Shown here piece after piece: positions 1 through 7,631 of a stretch of DNA of 64,000 nt. Source of the DNA: Alloyangia pacifica (lineage in GTDB: Bacteria > Pseudomonadota > Alphaproteobacteria > Rhodobacterales > Rhodobacteraceae); assembly GCF_020524285.1 (NCBI RefSeq), contig NZ_JAIVKX010000003.1, forward strand, positions 186,001 to 250,000, written 5' to 3'. The translations under genes and the position numbers were made by a program. Under the pieces are notes generated by a model, which had not been told where the DNA came from, made no database searches, and saw only the letters and a list, made by a program, of their open reading frames with translations. How positions within the stretch are numbered: position 1 is the first letter of the stretch; the number at the start of each line of letters is the position of its first letter.

Positions 1-370
1 CCACAAAGAGGCCTGTCCGTCTAGCCGCAAGATTTTTCGGGATTTCTGCCGCGAGCGACCAAGCGCCTCCCGCGCCCATCGCGTGACGCACCTGCGCAAT
101 GGCGCGGGGAGTCCCACGCCGACGCGCCTCTCTCTTGCATGAAGACAATGGCGGGAATTCGGACCCAATAAGACCCCACTAAGGCGCGGTCTGCGAGAAT
201 GCCGCCCGGATGTCTCCCTGGCACCCTTGCACCCTTGCACCCTTGCACCCTTGCACCCTTGCACCCAGGATAGCACCCGCCGCCTCTGCGACGAGCGCGC
301 GGCCGAATGGAGAGCTCTGGCCCGCGTTCTCCGAATCGCGCCTCTGCCCCCGCACCGCCCGGCGGCACGA
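1..370. other. Intergenic stretch with no convincing gene
   Basis: I see no coding region here on either strand; the open frames lack recognisable domains or ribosome binding sites. It lies downstream of the minus-strand anti-sigma kinase gene. Its only clear structure is an 8-bp tandem repeat at 221-266, listed separately. The left edge of the window may cut a neighbouring gene or its regulatory region. Confidence 0.5.
221..266. repeat. 8-bp tandem repeat (GCACCCTT, about 5.75 copies)
   Basis: Five perfect GCACCCTT units are followed by GCACCC, with no interruptions. The tract is non-coding, about 100 bp past the stop codon of the anti-sigma kinase gene. An 8-bp unit is not a multiple of three, so copy-number change by slippage would be tolerated only in non-coding DNA, consistent with its position. 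Confidence 0.9.
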
Positions 371-889
371 TCAGCGCAGCCTGTCGGACCCGCCGGAACC
401 CTCCGCTGCGCACTCAGGCTCGCGCGCCACCGCGATCTCAAGGATATTTTCGCCGGCGTCGCGGCGATAGCTCACCTCCGAGGCGAGCCGCCGGATCAGG
501 TACCAACCGAAGCCGCCCTCCGGCAGATCGCCATCGTGCCCCAGAGGTTTCAGCCTCCCCTCGGGCAGGACAAGACCCGGCATGGGCGCCCCACGATCGC
601 GGAGCTGCAGGCAGATCGCGCCGGGCAGCTCCAGCAGCCGGACCTGGATGCGCCCCGCACCCTGCCCCGCGTAGGCGTGTTCGACGATATTGTTCAATGC
701 CTCGGCCAGAACCAGTTCCACGATCCCCCTGAACTGCGGGCCATATCCGCCGCGAACGAGCGCCTCCGTCGCCCGGACGAGGGCCCGGCGCACGTCCATC
801 GGTGAGCTGCCGATCTCCAGAGTCATCTCGGGGCATAGCGGGTGCTGGTTATCGCTCCTCTTTGCGGAACTGAGAGCCATCGCCGCCAT
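371..889 (-). CDS. RsbW/SpoIIAB-type anti-sigma factor kinase (HATPase_c_2)
   Basis: This 172-residue protein looks like a small GHKL-fold serine kinase that would bind a sigma factor or phosphorylate a STAS antagonist. The N-box-like ELVLAEALNNIVEHAY lies near residues 57-72. A degenerate G1 box, LRDRGAPMPG, lies near 96-105, and a glycine segment EGGFGWYLIRRL near 122-133 matches the G2 region. It lies 6 bp downstream of a STAS gene on the same strand, the usual partner arrangement, so the two are probably co-transcribed and part of a partner-switching module. No sigma factor or PP2C phosphatase is visible here; they may lie beyond the left edge or elsewhere. The start at 889 is tentative, with a second ATG at 880. 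Confidence 0.85.
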   Translation of the reverse strand: MAAMALSSAKRSDNQHPLCPEMTLEIGSSPMDVRRALVRATEALVRGGYGPQFRGIVELVLAEALNNIVEHAYAGQGAGRIQVRLLELPGAICLQLRDRGAPMPGLVLPEGRLKPLGHDGDLPEGGFGWYLIRRLASEVSYRRDAGENILEIAVAREPECAAEGSGGSDRLR

Positions 890-895
890 CCCTGA

Positions 896-1270
896 TCAGT
901 GGCCCGGCGCATCCGAGCCGAAGCGGAGCGCCGGCTCGGACAGCGCCGAGGCCTCCGCCGCGGCCAAGGTCGGGAAGAGGACAAAGATCGTTTCCATCCG
1001 GGTGAGCCGGAAGAGCTTGTCCACCATTGGCGTCAGCCCAGCGAGGTCCAGCTGCTGGCCGGGCGCCATAGACTTCTTCACTGCAACGATCGCACCGAGA
1101 CCGCTGGAATCGATGAACTCCACCGCCGAAAGATCGAGGATCACCCTGCGCGCCTCCGGCAACAGCGCCGCGCGCATGGCATCCTTGAACTGGATCGCCG
1201 CCGCTGCGTCGATGCGTGGCGCACCGACGGTGATCACCTGCGGCTCCGTTCCCCGGCACGTCAGTTTCAT
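896..1270 (-). CDS. STAS-domain anti-sigma factor antagonist
   Basis: This 124-residue single STAS domain protein belongs to the SpoIIAA/RsbV family. The signature LDLSAVEFIDSSGLGAIVAV carries the serine (in DSSGLG) that is phosphorylated by the partner kinase in this family. When dephosphorylated such proteins bind the RsbW-like kinase and free its sigma factor. The ATG at 1270 has an AGAGG ribosome binding site about 7 bases upstream; the open frame continues further upstream but that part is low-complexity and overlaps a tandem repeat. The partner kinase gene follows after 6 bp. The C-terminal tail after VLFPTLAAAEAS is short and variable. Confidence 0.88.
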   Translation of the reverse strand: MKLTCRGTEPQVITVGAPRIDAAAAIQFKDAMRAALLPEARRVILDLSAVEFIDSSGLGAIVAVKKSMAPGQQLDLAGLTPMVDKLFRLTRMETIFVLFPTLAAAEASALSEPALRFGSDAPGH

Positions 1271-1288
1271 GTGTGCTACCTCTGACAG

Positions 1289-1354
1289 GTGTCTTTCCCG
1301 AGCCGTGTCTTTCCCCGAACCGTGTCTTTCGCCGAACCGCGTCTTCCACGAACC
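1289..1354. repeat. Imperfect 16-17 bp tandem repeat upstream of the STAS gene
   Basis: Four degenerate units of the form GTGTCTTTCCCCGAACC run head to tail from 1289, with further decay to about 1400. They start 19 bp upstream of the STAS start codon, in the presumed leader or promoter region of the sigma-control pair. Copy number could influence expression, but no palindromic operator is evident. Confidence 0.7.
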
Positions 1355-1556
1355 GCGACAGTCCCCGAAAGGCGACCGACCCCGGAAAGACCCCGGAAAG
1401 GCGTCCGCGCTCAGACGGGCCCCGGACCAGCGCCAACGGCACGCGGAGCGCCCCTGTGCATTGCCCAAGCCCCGACAAGCGCCCATATTCTCGGCAAGCT
1501 AGACGGCAATCCTTACCATTCGGTATTCAGGTGCCGTATCCGTGGGAGGAGAGAGC

Positions 1557-2729
1557 ATGCAGGATGTGGTGATAACCGGTGCCGCGCGCACCGCGATGGG
1601 AGGGTTCCAGGGGATGCTGTCCGGGCTCGGCGCCGCCGAGCTTGGCGGCGCGGCGATCCGCGCGGCCCTGTCCGAGGCCGGACGCCCGGCGGTCGACGAG
1701 CTGCTGATGGGCTGCGTGCTGCCCGCCGGACAGGGCCAGGCCCCGGCCCGGCAGGCCGGCTTCAAGGCCGGGCTCGGCGAGGAGGTCCCGGCTACCACGC
1801 TCAACAAGATGTGCGGCTCGGGCATGAAGGCGGCGATGATGGCCTGGGACCGGCTGGCGCTCGGCCAGGCCGAGGTGATGGTCGCGGGCGGCATGGAGAG
1901 CATGACCAACGCGCCCTACCTGCTGCCGAAGATGCGCGGCGGCGCGCGGCTCGGCCACGGCGAGGTGGTCGACCACATGTTCCTCGACGGGCTCGAGGAC
2001 GCCTACGACAGGGGGCGCCTGATGGGCACCTTCGCCGAGGACTGCGCCGAGGCCTTCCAGTTCACCCGCGAGGCGCAGGACCACTACGCGCTGGCCTCGC
2101 TCTCGAACGCGCTCGACGCCGAGCGCAGCGGCGCCTTCGAGACCGAGATCGCCCCGGTCACCGTGCACGCCCGCACCGGCGAGGAGGTGATCACCCGCGA
2201 CGAGCAGCCCGCCCGTGCCCGGCCCGAGAAGATCCCGCACCTGAAACCGGCCTTCCGGCCCGGCGGCACGGTGACGGCGGCCAACTCCAGCTCGATCTCC
2301 GACGGTGCCGCGGCGCTGGTGCTGACCACCCTCGCCAACGTGGAAAGGACCGGCGCCCTGCCCCGCGCCCGCATCCTCGGCCACGCCAGCCACGCCCAGG
2401 CCCCCGGGCTCTTTCCCACCGCGCCGATTCCCGCCGCCCGCAAGCTGCTCGAGCGCATCGGCTGGAAGCTCTCGGACGTGGACCTCTGGGAGGTGAACGA
2501 GGCCTTCGCCGTGGTGCCCATGGCCTTCATGAAGGAGATGGGCCTGCCGCGCGACGTGGTGAACGTGAACGGCGGCGCCTGCGCGCTCGGCCACCCGATC
2601 GGCGCCTCGGGCGCGCGGATCATGGTCACCCTGCTGAACGCGCTGGAAACCCGCGGCCTGAAGCGCGGCGTGGCGGCGATCTGCATCGGCGGCGGCGAGG
2701 GCACCACCATCGCCATCGAACGGCTCTGA
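1557..2729 (+). CDS. Acetyl-CoA C-acyltransferase (thiolase)
   Basis: This 390-residue thiolase condenses two acetyl-CoA or cleaves 3-ketoacyl-CoA. The nucleophilic cysteine is in NKMCGSGMKA (about C86), GGMESMTN is present, the catalytic histidine is in GACALGHPIGASG (about H346), and the second active-site cysteine is in CIGGGEG near the C-terminus. Length matches the family. The ATG at 1557 follows GGAGGAGA with good spacing; a GTG at 1542 is in frame but lies within that ribosome binding site. The gene stands alone, with a divergent STAS gene upstream and an unrelated pseudouridine synthase downstream. Biosynthetic (PhaA/AtoB) and degradative roles cannot be separated from sequence; a second thiolase lies at 39710-40921. 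Confidence 0.93.
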   Translation: MQDVVITGAARTAMGGFQGMLSGLGAAELGGAAIRAALSEAGRPAVDELLMGCVLPAGQGQAPARQAGFKAGLGEEVPATTLNKMCGSGMKAAMMAWDRLALGQAEVMVAGGMESMTNAPYLLPKMRGGARLGHGEVVDHMFLDGLEDAYDRGRLMGTFAEDCAEAFQFTREAQDHYALASLSNALDAERSGAFETEIAPVTVHARTGEEVITRDEQPARARPEKIPHLKPAFRPGGTVTAANSSSISDGAAALVLTTLANVERTGALPRARILGHASHAQAPGLFPTAPIPAARKLLERIGWKLSDVDLWEVNEAFAVVPMAFMKEMGLPRDVVNVNGGACALGHPIGASGARIMVTLLNALETRGLKRGVAAICIGGGEGTTIAIERL

Positions 2730-2856
2730 GCGATCCCGGGCGGCTCTGGGCCGCCTGCCAGCGCCCCACCGCCCCGCCCTGCGGCCTCCTACCGCGCCGC
2801 CCTGCGGCGGTGCAGCCCCTTGCGGCCAGCACCGCCGCCTGCCATGAGCACGCCCC

Positions 2857-3504
2857 ATGAGCGCTGATTACAATCCTCCGCAGGGCGAGATCCCGATCCT
2901 GCACGCGGACCACGAGATCCTCGTGGTCGACAAGCCCGCCGGGCTGCTCTCGGTGCCCGGCAAGGGCCCGGAGCTGGCCGACTGCCTGATCGAGCGCCTC
3001 AAGCAGGCCTTCCCGCAGGTGCTGCTGGTGCACCGGCTCGACCGCGACACCTCGGGCGTCATGGTCTTTGCCCTGACGCCGCACGCGCAGCGCCACATCG
3101 GCCAGCAGTTCGAGCACCGCCGCACCAAGAAGACCTACCTCGCCCGGGTCGCCGGAAAGCTCGAGCCGAAGAATGGCCATATCGACCTGCCGCTGATCGT
3201 CGACTGGCCGAACCGGCCCAAGCAGATGGTCTGCCACGAGACCGGCAAGCCGGCGCAGACCGACTGGCGGGTGATCAAGGCCAGCGAGGAGGAAAGCCGG
3301 GTGCACCTCATGCCGCTCACCGGCCGCAGCCACCAGTTGCGGGTGCACATGCTGGCGCAGGGTCACCCGATTCTCGGCGACCCCTTCTACGCGCCCGAAA
3401 CCGCGGCGAACTACCCGCGCATGATGCTGCACGCCGAGGAACTGCGCCTGCGCCACCCCGACGGTGGCCTCGGCCACAAGTTCCGCGCCCCCGCCCCCTT
3501 CTGA
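2857..3504 (+). CDS. RluA-family RNA pseudouridine synthase
   Basis: This 215-residue enzyme would isomerise uridine to pseudouridine in rRNA and/or tRNA. The catalytic motif HRLDRDTSGVMVFA (residues 59-72) carries the essential aspartate, and LTGRSHQLRVHM with LGDPFY form the other conserved RluA blocks. It is short, lacking an N-terminal S4 domain, which fits the RluA subtype (23S U746 / tRNA U32 in E. coli) better than RluC or RluD. The start codon lies 127 bp after the thiolase stop. The gene ends 95 bp before the convergent N-formylglutamate amidohydrolase gene. Exact target positions cannot be read from the sequence. Confidence 0.92.
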   Translation: MSADYNPPQGEIPILHADHEILVVDKPAGLLSVPGKGPELADCLIERLKQAFPQVLLVHRLDRDTSGVMVFALTPHAQRHIGQQFEHRRTKKTYLARVAGKLEPKNGHIDLPLIVDWPNRPKQMVCHETGKPAQTDWRVIKASEEESRVHLMPLTGRSHQLRVHMLAQGHPILGDPFYAPETAANYPRMMLHAEELRLRHPDGGLGHKFRAPAPF

Positions 3505-3599
3505 GGACAGAGCGCGGCGTCGGTCGTTTCTGCGTCATCGTCTCTTCCAGGTGAAAAAATCCCCGCCGGATGCGCAGGCCGCGCTGCCGCGGAACGGGA

Positions 3600-4460
3600 T
3601 CACTCGGCCGCCAGGCGCTGCTCTCGGTGGCCGATGGCGGCAACCTCGGCGATCACCCCGCGCAGCAGCTTCCGGAAGGCGTGGAAATTGCCGTTCGGCC
3701 GGATCGCCGCCTCGTCCATGTAGAGCGCCCGGTCGATCTCGATCTGGATCGCGTGCTGACGCCGCGAGGGGCGGCCGTAGTGCATCGTCGTGAAGGCCCC
3801 GGCAAAGGGCGCATTGCGCGCCACCACCAGCCCGGCCCGGGTGAAGGCCTGCTCCACCAGCTCGACGATCTCCGGCGCCGCAGCGGCGCCGAAACGGTCT
3901 CCCAGCACGATCTGCGGCCGCGCGCCGCCCTTGCGCAGCACGCTCTCCACCGCCTCGTGCGGCATCGAGTGGCAGTCGATCAGGATCGATTCCCCGAACT
4001 GCCCCTTGGCCGCGTCGAGCAGCGCCTGCAGCCGGCTGTGATAGGGCTTCCAGTAAAGTCCGATTCGCCGCTCTGCCTCGGCGAGGGGCAGCTTGCCGCT
4101 GTAGATCGCGCGCCCGTTGGCCACGACCCGCGGCACCACCCCGAGCCCGCTGGCCACGCGCGGGTTGTGCCCGGTGCGGCGCACCCCTTCGATCAACGCC
4201 GGATCGAGCTCGTCCGAGGCGCGATTCAGGTCGAGGAAGGCGCGCGGCGCCCCGGCCCGCAAAAGCGGCGCGCCGAATTGCGGTGCACAATCAAAAAGCC
4301 GGTCGACGAAGGCGTCCTCGGACGATCGAATCAAGGTCTCGTCGAGAATCGTGCCGCGCAGGAAGCTCCACGGATAGTCGCGCCCCGAGTGTGGAGAGGC
4401 GAAAACCACCGCCGAACTGGGCGTTTCAGGCAGATCGAGGTGATACGCGACTTTGGGCAT
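3600..4460 (-). CDS. N-formylglutamate amidohydrolase family protein
   Basis: This 286-residue protein of the FGase family would release formate from N-formyl-L-glutamate, the last step of one histidine degradation route, or act on a related N-acyl amino acid. Recognisable blocks are FASPHSGRDYP near the N-terminus (metal/substrate histidine), DLNRASDELDP, ILIDCHSMPH and EIDRALYMDE. The ATG at 4460 has an AAGGAG site five bases upstream, which decides it over an in-frame start 21 bases earlier. There are no hut genes nearby, so the physiological substrate is uncertain. It is divergent from the tRNA-Val/bL36 unit. Confidence 0.88.
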   Translation of the reverse strand: MPKVAYHLDLPETPSSAVVFASPHSGRDYPWSFLRGTILDETLIRSSEDAFVDRLFDCAPQFGAPLLRAGAPRAFLDLNRASDELDPALIEGVRRTGHNPRVASGLGVVPRVVANGRAIYSGKLPLAEAERRIGLYWKPYHSRLQALLDAAKGQFGESILIDCHSMPHEAVESVLRKGGARPQIVLGDRFGAAAAPEIVELVEQAFTRAGLVVARNAPFAGAFTTMHYGRPSRRQHAIQIEIDRALYMDEAAIRPNGNFHAFRKLLRGVIAEVAAIGHREQRLAAE

Positions 4461-4513
4461 ACGGGCTCCTTGCAGAAACACGATAGCCTAATTCCTATTT
4501 CTGCCAAAAGCCC

Positions 4514-4542
4514 TTGATCCCCCCTCCGACTCCTTTTATAGA
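4514..4542 (+). promoter_or_regulatory. Predicted promoter of tRNA-Val and bL36
   Basis: A -35-like TTGATC (4514-4519) and a -10-like TATAGA (4537-4542) are separated by exactly 17 bp. Transcription would start near 4549, about 70 bases before the tRNA. The same -35 hexamer and spacing occur in the predicted rpsA promoter. Confidence 0.6.
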
Positions 4543-4619
4543 GCCCTCCACCGGCGCTGCTCACCGCGGACCTCGCCAGAGGGAAACGGAGCGAAAGCAA
4601 AGAAAAGCGCAGGCCATAC

Positions 4620-4694
4620 GGGCGGTTAGCTCAGCGGTAGAGCACTACGTTGACATCGTAGTGGCCACTGGTTCGATCCCAGTACCGCCCACCA
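4620..4694 (+). tRNA. tRNA-Val (anticodon GAC)
   Basis: The 75-base sequence folds as a full cloverleaf: 7-bp acceptor stem GGGCGGT/ACCGCCC, D arm containing AGCTCAGCGGTAGAGC, anticodon stem CTACG/CGTAG with loop TTGACAT (anticodon GAC at 4652-4654), a T arm with GGTTCGATCC, and an encoded 3' CCA at 4692-4694. It reads the valine codons GUC and GUU. It lies 80 bp upstream of the bL36 gene in the same direction and probably shares its promoter. No integrase or direct repeat of the tRNA 3' end is visible, so it is not serving as an obvious attachment site in this window. Confidence 0.97.
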
Positions 4695-4774
4695 TTATTC
4701 ACCGCTTCGGGATACGTCCCGGGGCACAACGCAACGCCAGGCGCTCGCGCGCCGCGAAAGAGGAGAGACTTGAT

Positions 4775-4900
4775 ATGAAAGTCGCAAACTCGCTCCGCTC
4801 GCTCAAACAGCGCCATCGCGACTGCCGCGTCGTGCGTCGTAAGGGCCGCGTCTATGTGATCAACAAGACCCAGCGCCGTTTCAAGGCCCGTCAGGGCTAA
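4775..4900 (+). CDS. rpmJ: 50S ribosomal protein bL36, zinc-free type
   Basis: This 41-residue protein has the bL36 pattern of conserved basic residues, ending in the conserved RRFKARQG. It has only one cysteine (C17 in HRDCRVV), so it lacks the four-ligand zinc ribbon of the canonical form and belongs to the C-minus type. The ATG at 4775 follows an AGGAGAG site; longer reading upstream would run through the tRNA and is rejected. Two strong hairpins follow the stop codon. In bacteria with both types, the zinc-free paralogue is often induced under zinc limitation, but no Zur-like operator is evident here, and this may be the only copy. Confidence 0.96.
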   Translation: MKVANSLRSLKQRHRDCRVVRRKGRVYVINKTQRRFKARQG

Positions 4901-4928
4901 ACGAAGCGCAGGACTTGATCCGGCTGAG

Positions 4929-4953
4929 GGCCGCCCGCTTGGGTGGCCTTTTT
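4929..4953 (+). terminator. Rho-independent terminator after bL36
   Basis: The hairpin GGCCGCCC / GGGTGGCC (one G-T pair, 4-base loop) is followed by five T. It is 28 bp after the bL36 stop codon. Confidence 0.85.
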
Positions 4954-5006
4954 GCTTTTCTGGCCCTGTTTTCTTGAGGGCCGCCGCGCCCACCTGAAAC
5001 CGGCCC

Positions 5007-5043
5007 AAAGAAAAAGCCCCGCGCTCTGCGGGGCTTTTTCTTT
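5007..5043. terminator. Bidirectional terminator between bL36 and trpF
   Basis: A perfect 16-bp inverted repeat with core GCCCCGC / GCGGGGC and a 5-base loop is flanked by A-rich and T-rich arms. It can therefore end transcription from both directions: the bL36 unit on the plus strand and trpF on the minus strand, whose stop codon is about 20 bp away. Confidence 0.88.
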
Positions 5044-5064
5044 TGTCCTTATGCAGGCCAAGGA

Positions 5065-5733
5065 TCAGAGCCGCGGCACGGCGGGCTCCGCCCCCGCCGC
5101 CTGCGCCGCCCGGACGAAGGCGCGAATCAGCTCCGGCGATTTCTTGCCGGGCGCGCTCTCGACACCCGAGGAGACGTCCACCTGGCGCGCCCCGGTGAGC
5201 CGCACCGCCTCGCCCACTTTCTCCGGCGTCAGCCCACCTGCCAACATCCACGGCACCGGCCAGCGGCGACCGGCGACAAGCCGCCAGTCGAAGGCCAGCC
5301 CGTTGCCGCCCGGCAGCACCGAATCCTTCGGCGCCTTGGCATCGACCAGCAGCTGGTCCGCCACCTTGCCATAGGCCTCCAGCGCGGGCAGGTCGGCGTC
5401 AGAGGAGACCCCCACCGCCTTCATCACCGGCAGCCCGTAGCGGGCGCGAATCTGCTGCACCCGCTCCACGCTCTCGCGGCCGTGGAGCTGCAGCATGTCG
5501 AGCGGCACCTCCGCGACGATCTCGTCGAGCAGAGCGTCGCCCGCATCCACCACAAGCGCCACCTTGGCGAGCCCCACGGGCGCGGAAAGCGCCAGGCTGC
5601 GCGCCTGCGCCACATCCACCGCACGCGGGCTCTTGGGGAAGAAGACGAAGCCCGCGTAGCGCGCCCCGGCCTCGGCCACGACGGCCACGTCCTGTGGCGT
5701 GCGCAGCCCGCAAATCTTCACCTGAATGTCCAT
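5065..5733 (-). CDS. trpF: Phosphoribosylanthranilate isomerase
   Basis: This 222-residue TIM-barrel enzyme converts N-(5'-phosphoribosyl)anthranilate to the ribulosyl form in tryptophan synthesis. Diagnostic blocks are [11 protein letters not shown] at the N-terminus (catalytic cysteine), [25 protein letters not shown] (catalytic aspartate), AGGLTPEKV and DVSSGVES. In related genomes trpF usually leads directly into trpB; here it is followed by a bidirectional terminator and there is no trpB in the window. A terminator-like hairpin separates it from lapA upstream, so it probably has its own promoter in the 122-bp gap. Confidence 0.96.
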   Translation of the reverse strand: MDIQVKICGLRTPQDVAVVAEAGARYAGFVFFPKSPRAVDVAQARSLALSAPVGLAKVALVVDAGDALLDEIVAEVPLDMLQLHGRESVERVQQIRARYGLPVMKAVGVSSDADLPALEAYGKVADQLLVDAKAPKDSVLPGGNGLAFDWRLVAGRRWPVPWMLAGGLTPEKVGEAVRLTGARQVDVSSGVESAPGKKSPELIRAFVRAAQAAGAEPAVPRL

Positions 5734-5801
5734 GTCGGCCCTCCAGCTCGCGTAGCAGTTCCTACCGCGTAAATATCCCCGACAGACACGAGCGCAAGCA
5801 A

Positions 5802-5821
5802 AAGGGGGCTCGCGCCCCCTT
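5802..5821 (-). terminator. Terminator-like hairpin after lapA
   Basis: A perfect 8-bp stem, AAGGGGGC / GCCCCCTT, has a 4-base loop. On the minus strand it ends in a short T run. It lies about 35 bp past the lapA stop codon and separates ihfB-lapA from trpF. Confidence 0.65.
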
Positions 5822-5855
5822 CCCGTCTACCCAGCGATGCAACACGAAGCGCCGC

Positions 5856-6206
5856 TCAGGCGCTCTGGTCGAGGATCGCAAGAACCTCGTCCTTGTCCTT
5901 GTCGCGTTCGTCCTGGGTCTTCTTGAGCTGGCGCTCGAGGCGCTTCACCTCGGTCTTGCGCTGCGCTGCCACGGCGCGGTGCTTGTGCTCGCGCAGCCAC
6001 TCCCAGACGAAGCCGATCAGCAGCCCGGCGATGATCCCGCCAAGAATGACGATGAACACCGGCACGGTCGCCGAGTACTGGAAGTTCAGCAGCTCGGCCA
6101 TGTCGCTGGGCAGCAGGTTGAGCGTCACCGGGCCGCGGTTGGCCAGCGAGACGCAGATCAGCACCACGGCCAGGACGGCCCAGAAGGCGTAGCGAATGTA
6201 TTTCAT
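5856..6206 (-). CDS. lapA: LapA-family (DUF1049) inner-membrane protein
   Basis: This 116-residue protein has two membrane helices (about residues 5-23 and 46-68) and a highly charged C-terminal coiled coil rich in K, R and E. That is the LapA architecture. In E. coli LapA works with LapB in controlling LPS synthesis through LpxC turnover; in alphaproteobacteria the role is less certain. The ATG at 6206 begins MKYIRYAFW; a longer in-frame start would read back into ihfB. It starts only 5 bp after ihfB, so the two are co-transcribed. No lapB is present in the window. Confidence 0.85.
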   Translation of the reverse strand: MKYIRYAFWAVLAVVLICVSLANRGPVTLNLLPSDMAELLNFQYSATVPVFIVILGGIIAGLLIGFVWEWLREHKHRAVAAQRKTEVKRLERQLKKTQDERDKDKDEVLAILDQSA

Positions 6207-6211
6207 CGAGG

Positions 6212-6493
6212 TCACTTCCCGTTCAGTCGATCCCGCAGGAGCTTGCCAGTCTTGAAGAACGGCACGCATTTCTCCTCGACGTCAACGGCTTCGCCGGTGC
6301 GGGGGTTCCGCCCCTGCCTAGCATCCCGCTGCTTGACGGAGAAGGCCCCGAAACCGCGCAGCTCGACCCGGTTGCCCTGGGCCATGGCGGCGGTGATCTC
6401 TTCGAAGATCGTGTTAACGATCCTCTCGACGTCTCGTTGGTAGAGATGCGGGTTCTCCTCCGCGATCTTCTGGATCAATTCCGATCTGATCAT
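6212..6493 (-). CDS. ihfB: Integration host factor subunit beta
   Basis: This 93-residue protein has the IHF/HU fold. It starts [17 protein letters not shown], has the dimerisation helix [14 protein letters not shown], the DNA-inserting arm with [10 protein letters not shown] (proline at the tip), and the C-terminal [12 protein letters not shown]. With the IhfA subunit it bends DNA sharply at specific sites in transcription, replication and recombination. It is followed by lapA after 5 bp, and rpsA lies upstream on the same strand with chaC in between. Beta is preferred over alpha because of the ihfB-lapA-trpF neighbourhood. Confidence 0.95.
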   Translation of the reverse strand: MIRSELIQKIAEENPHLYQRDVERIVNTIFEEITAAMAQGNRVELRGFGAFSVKQRDARQGRNPRTGEAVDVEEKCVPFFKTGKLLRDRLNGK

Positions 6494-6759
6494 CCTCGTC
6501 CATCCCTATATCGCGTTTTCAGCGGCTTACTCCGTTGTACGACCAATGCCGGGCTCTCGCCAAACGGAAACCGCGCGAATCGCCGAAAAACCCATGAAAA
6601 GCAGCGTATTGCGCGGCTTCATGCCGGTCTGGACCCGCCTGGACCCATCCGAGGCGCCATTGCTGCATCGCGGCTATGCCAAAGGATAGGCGGCGATTCG
6701 CGCCGCGCAATGGCCCAAAGCGCGCCCGGAGCCGCCCCATGCGGCCCCGCGTGCGCCGC

Positions 6760-7458
6760 CTAGTCCAGCGCGTCGATCTCCGCCGCCACAAGTTGCTGCA
6801 ACCGCCAGAGATTCGCGTCGTGGATGCCCTGCGCCGCCAGCGAGGTCACCGTCCGGTGCAGGTACTCGGTGTTCGAACCGGCATGGCCGCAGGCCCGCGC
6901 GATGATCGCCGCGGTCTCCTCGAGCGTAAGGTCCGTGCGCAGCCGTTCGCCCGCTGGCGGGGCATAGAAGGTGAGCGCGCGGACCGGGCCTGTCTCGGCC
7001 TCCACCTCGACCCAGGCGTAGGAGGAGGCAAGCTCCTCGTAGGGCATCTCGCGGCGCACCAGCGCCTCCATCGCGGCCTCGACCTCGGCCTCGGCGATCT
7101 CCTGCAGCAGCGCGGTGCAATCGCCGCCCGGCAGCAGCGCCATCATCAGCCCCGGCGCCTCGGGGGTGCCGCGCCAGGAGGTGAGCTCAATGCAGAAGGC
7201 GCGGTGCCAGCCAAGCGCCCGGCCGGGCCGCGAGGCGACGGGACGGAACTCCGGCTTCCACAGCAGCGAGCCATAGGCGAAGACCTGGAGCGGCCCCTCG
7301 GGGCGCTGCGCGAGGATCTCGCGCGCCTTGGCGGAGATCGCGGCATCGTCCAGCCGGGTCCAGCCCCAATGCGCGGCGTCATCGCCTTCGGGAATGTCAC
7401 GGAACACGCGGGTCACGTGCGCCTCGGTAAGATGAAGATCGGTATCCATGATGTGCAT
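6760..7458 (-). CDS. ChaC-like gamma-glutamylcyclotransferase
   Basis: This protein of about 232 residues matches the ChaC family, which breaks glutathione into 5-oxoproline and Cys-Gly. The substrate loop VFAYGSLLWKPEF and the downstream RALGWHRAFC and WRGTPEAPGL blocks are present, with a glutamate-rich middle that would hold the catalytic Glu. The start at 7458 follows GGGTGA; an alternative is 7449, and the open frame further upstream is low-quality sequence overlapping the rpsA terminator. It lies between rpsA and ihfB, which are usually closer neighbours, so it looks inserted. The rpsA terminator implies a separate promoter. Confidence 0.87.
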   Translation of the reverse strand: MHIMDTDLHLTEAHVTRVFRDIPEGDDAAHWGWTRLDDAAISAKAREILAQRPEGPLQVFAYGSLLWKPEFRPVASRPGRALGWHRAFCIELTSWRGTPEAPGLMMALLPGGDCTALLQEIAEAEVEAAMEALVRREMPYEELASSYAWVEVEAETGPVRALTFYAPPAGERLRTDLTLEETAAIIARACGHAGSNTEYLHRTVTSLAAQGIHDANLWRLQQLVAAEIDALD

Positions 7459-7580
7459 ATCGTCACCCGGGGCCACCGGGCGCAAGGGACCGGGGCGCCC
7501 TGCACAGCCCCCTGTGCACCGCCGCGCCGACCTCTGCCGCAAGAGCGGGCAGCAGGGCGGCCCGAGGCGCCCGCGCAAAC

Positions 7581-7608
7581 GAAAAAGGCCCCGGTCTCCC
7601 GGGGCCTT
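7581..7608 (-). terminator. Rho-independent terminator of rpsA
   Basis: A perfect 10-bp stem, AAGGCCCCGG / CCGGGGCCTT, with a 4-base loop runs into TTTTT on the minus strand, 24 bp after the rpsA stop codon. Confidence 0.9.
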
Positions 7609-7631
7609 CCTCAATCCTGCAAGCGCAAGGC

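Noticed and set aside
1230-1237. GTGATCAC within the STAS gene, also at 2187-2194 in the thiolase gene
   Set aside because: Single copies inside coding DNA without a partner at about 20 bp; taken as chance occurrences.
4620-4694. tRNA-Val as an integration site
   Set aside because: There is no integrase gene and no duplicated tRNA 3' end in the window; flanking genes are housekeeping.
4514-4774. Longer N-terminal reading of the bL36 gene
   Set aside because: It would translate through the tRNA gene, and the added residues do not resemble bL36.
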